7,219 nt of DNA, from the NCBI GenBank assembly GCA_003641695.1, contig QNBL01000137.1:1-7219 (forward strand), in the 5' to 3' direction. Every line of letters starts with the position of its first letter. The stretch's first letter is position 1. This DNA comes from Spirochaetota bacterium (GTDB lineage Bacteria; Spirochaetota; Spirochaetia; B11-G9). Position numbers and translations under genes: made by a program. Positions 5,637-7,219 of the stretch are shown here, one piece after another. Below the pieces are notes generated by a model that was given only the letters and a program-made list of their open reading frames with translations, was not told the origin of the DNA and did no database searches.

Positions 5637-6833
5637 CTACAGTTTTAGTTTCTTTATGCTGAGGTTAAGGAGCAGCGGGGTTGATACCGCGGTGATTATT
5701 GCCATAAAAACAATTGATGAGTAGATCTCCCGGGATATTATCCCTTCCATAAGAGCAATATTTGCAATAACCAGCTCGACAGCTGCCCGTCCGTTCATCC
5801 CGATTCCAACAATAATGGAATGCTTAGGCCGTATCCCACCCAGTATTGCACCTATGGAACCGCCGATAATCTTGCCTGCAAACGCGGCCAGGACAATGTA
5901 AAGAAGAGACAGACCCAGAGAGGAGCCTGAGAGGGTAACCGAAAATCCCGTCCATGCGAAAAAAAGGGGAGCAAAAAAGCCCCAAATCCATTGTTCAATA
6001 TTTTCGACCTCCGTGGAACGCAGATACTCCCTGGCAGTCAACCCGCCTAAAAACGCACCGATCATTAGATGCAGGTTGACAATATGGGCAGCCATCGAGA
6101 AGACAAATACCCATATTAATACAAGGGAAAGTCTTTCGTTGGAAGAGATGTTCTCTGAATTCCTGAATACGAACCGTCCGATCCATGGTCCTGCGGTAAT
6201 GGAAACACCAATAAAAACAAGTGCTTTAAGGAACTTCAAAAGCAGGTAGGAAGATTCCAGGTCTCCTCCGTTTTTCAGACTGGTAAGTACGGAAAGAATG
6301 ATAATACCCAGAATATCATCAACAACTGCCGCTCCGATTATTGTTATACCGGGTTTGGTGTTCAGTTTTCCAAGCTGTATAAGCGTTGCTACAGAAAGAG
6401 CAACTGCGGTAATGGATAGTGCAGTTGCTATGTACAAGGATGCAAGCAGTGGGAGATCAAGCAGAACCTTCCCCACGTAGAATCCCATACTGAAAGGCAC
6501 AATTACCCCGAAAATTGCAGTCAGGATTGATGCTTTGCCTGCTTTAATGAGATCTTTTCTGTCAATTTCGAGGCCTGCACCCAGCATTATAAAGACTGCA
6601 GCATAGTCAATAATGGACTGAAGCAGCGGGCTTGCTTCCTCATGGGAAAAGTATCTGACAATTTCAGGTTTTTCGTTGGCAAAGATAAGGGAAAGCAGCA
6701 AAAGAGCCACCGGGCCAACCAGGATGCCGCCAAGTATCTCTCCGAGAATCTCAGGCTGCTTGAGACGTACCATGAGATGACCCATGTATGTAGCCGCCCC
6801 AAGGAGGAGAAATGTATAAACGAAAACATCCAT
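5637..6833 (-). CDS. CPA2-type Na+(K+)/H+ antiporter, membrane domain only
   Basis: The 398-residue product from the ATG at 6833 is hydrophobic throughout, with about 12-13 transmembrane segments, as in the Na_H_Exchanger family (PF00999). The N-terminal LKQPEILGEILGGILVGP and GAGLEIDRKDL segments are typical of CPA2 members (KefB/C, NapA, GerN). GAAVVDDILG (168-176) carries the paired aspartates D172-D173 used for ion binding by electrogenic NapA-like exchangers, and K321 in a late helix (AGKIIGG) may be its lysine partner. GMNGRAAVELVIA is also characteristic. There is no C-terminal RCK/TrkA-N domain, so it is not a full Kef channel. It likely exchanges protons for Na+ or K+ across the cytoplasmic membrane in pH or salt homeostasis. 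The frame extends to a TTG at 6848, but GGGAAG seven bases before the ATG at 6833 decides for the ATG. The CBS gene ends two bases upstream. Confidence 0.93.
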   Translation of the reverse strand: MDVFVYTFLLLGAATYMGHLMVRLKQPEILGEILGGILVGPVALLLLSLIFANEKPEIVRYFSHEEASPLLQSIIDYAAVFIMLGAGLEIDRKDLIKAGKASILTAIFGVIVPFSMGFYVGKVLLDLPLLASLYIATALSITAVALSVATLIQLGKLNTKPGITIIGAAVVDDILGIIILSVLTSLKNGGDLESSYLLLKFLKALVFIGVSITAGPWIGRFVFRNSENISSNERLSLVLIWVFVFSMAAHIVNLHLMIGAFLGGLTAREYLRSTEVENIEQWIWGFFAPLFFAWTGFSVTLSGSSLGLSLLYIVLAAFAGKIIGGSIGAILGGIRPKHSIIVGIGMNGRAAVELVIANIALMEGIISREIYSSIVFMAIITAVSTPLLLNLSIKKLKL

Positions 6834-6835
6834 AG

Positions 6836-7219
6836 CTATTCTTCCCAAATCCTTTTTAATATTTCCAGACAGTTTAGATCGCCGATCACCCGTTTATCTT
6901 TATCAACAACAGGCAGTTCCTGGATATTTTCACGGGAAAGCATCTCGAGTACATCAAGAATCTTTGTGTCTTCATAGACATAAATGGGAGGGTGCATTAT
7001 ATCCTTGATTGTTTCGGCCTTTGCAATCCGTACGGCATTAAAGATGTCATCCTTCATGACTGTTTTTTTTCCCTGCAGATAGTGGGTCACCTTGAGAAGC
7101 ATCAGGGTGGATACAATACCTGCCAGTTTGCCGTCATCATTAACAACGTAAATACTGCGGGACAAAGGATCTTCTAAAAGTATACGTATGGCATCCTTCA
7201 GTAGAGCATCACTTCCAAT
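6836..7219 (-). CDS. CBS-domain pair protein (N-terminal part outside window)
   Basis: The frame is open from the window edge for 127 residues. It shows the second half of one CBS motif (DALLKDAIRILLEDP, then SIYVVNDDGKLAGIVSTLMLLK), a linker of about 30 residues, then a complete second CBS motif (IMHPPIYVYEDTKILDVLEMLS, then ELPVVDKDKRVIGDLNCLEILK; each given in parts). CBS pairs (Bateman modules) bind adenine nucleotides such as AMP, ATP or S-adenosylmethionine, and in some proteins c-di-AMP, and often regulate transporters. No membrane segment is seen in the visible part. An internal TTG at 7165 is not a credible start because it cuts through the first CBS motif. The stop lies two bases before the antiporter ATG, so a role in controlling the antiporter is a reasonable inference. 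Whether further domains precede it cannot be seen. Confidence 0.88.
   Translation of the reverse strand: MGSDALLKDAIRILLEDPLSRSIYVVNDDGKLAGIVSTLMLLKVTHYLQGKKTVMKDDIFNAVRIAKAETIKDIMHPPIYVYEDTKILDVLEMLSRENIQELPVVDKDKRVIGDLNCLEILKRIWEE
6841..6846 (-). promoter_or_regulatory. Ribosome binding site of the antiporter gene, inside the CBS gene
   Basis: GGGAAG on the - strand lies seven bases before the ATG at 6833 and within the last codons of the CBS gene, whose TAG is at 6838-6836. It fixes the antiporter start and implies coupled translation of the two genes. Confidence 0.65.

Noticed and set aside
6834..6848. A TTG at 6848 as the antiporter start
   Set aside because: It would overlap the CBS gene and lacks a ribosome site. 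The ATG at 6833 has GGGAAG seven bases upstream and gives the usual family N-terminus.
7163..7165. A TTG at 7165 as the start of the CBS gene
   Set aside because: The frame continues to the window edge with residues that complete the first CBS motif, so the gene is cut by the window rather than starting here.

Overview
The window looks like a gene-dense piece of a bacterial chromosome from an organism with a Gram-negative-type envelope. The combination of a secreted DUF4015 glycosyl-hydrolase-like protein with BNR-type repeats, a two-helix cardiolipin synthase and a CBS protein/CPA2 antiporter pair is reminiscent of spirochaetes (Spirochaetota). That assignment is an inference with modest confidence, because no rRNA or lineage-specific marker is present. 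No mobile element, tRNA, rRNA or CRISPR array is visible, and there is no gene-free stretch longer than about 80 bases.

Left edge (1-706, + strand): the last 28 residues of a LeuB-type 3-isopropylmalate dehydrogenase end at a stop at 86-88. The C-terminal third of a GH13 oligo-1,6-glucosidase follows at once in the same frame. It lacks the whole catalytic part of the barrel. This is a genomic (or assembly) junction, and the glucosidase piece is best treated as a gene remnant.

Folate gene and divergent centre (676-1329): a 5-formyltetrahydrofolate cyclo-ligase on the - strand converges on, and overlaps, the glucosidase tail. Between it and cardiolipin synthase lie only 45 bases, holding a perfect inverted repeat GGTAGTAT/ATACTACC. 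Each arm puts a TAGTAT (-10-like) hexamer exactly six bases upstream of one of the two ATG codons, and neither gene has a Shine-Dalgarno site. This suggests mirror-image promoters that yield leaderless or near-leaderless mRNAs, or a shared operator.

Envelope pair (1330-4606, + strand): cardiolipin synthase is followed after 13 bases by an exported protein with N-terminal BNR-like repeats and a C-terminal DUF4015 barrel. They are probably co-transcribed and translationally coupled.

Right-hand - strand cluster (7219 to 4591, reading leftwards): a two-CBS-domain protein (5' end outside the window), a CPA2-type Na+/H+ antiporter without an RCK domain, a periplasmic PEBP (YbhB/YbcL) protein and a four-helix GtrA-family membrane protein. 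CBS and antiporter are separated by 2 bases, which suggests nucleotide-responsive control of ion transport. The PEBP gene has its own good sigma70-type promoter (TTGACC-N17-TATACT), and the GtrA gene starts inside the PEBP gene at a TTG codon with a strong AAGGAG site. The cluster converges on the DUF4015 gene with a 16-base overlap.

Most gene functions are ordinary. The points most worth a second look are the leuB/glucosidase junction, the symmetrical divergent promoter region, the BNR-DUF4015 fusion with a G8 tract inside it, and the coupling of the CBS protein to the antiporter.
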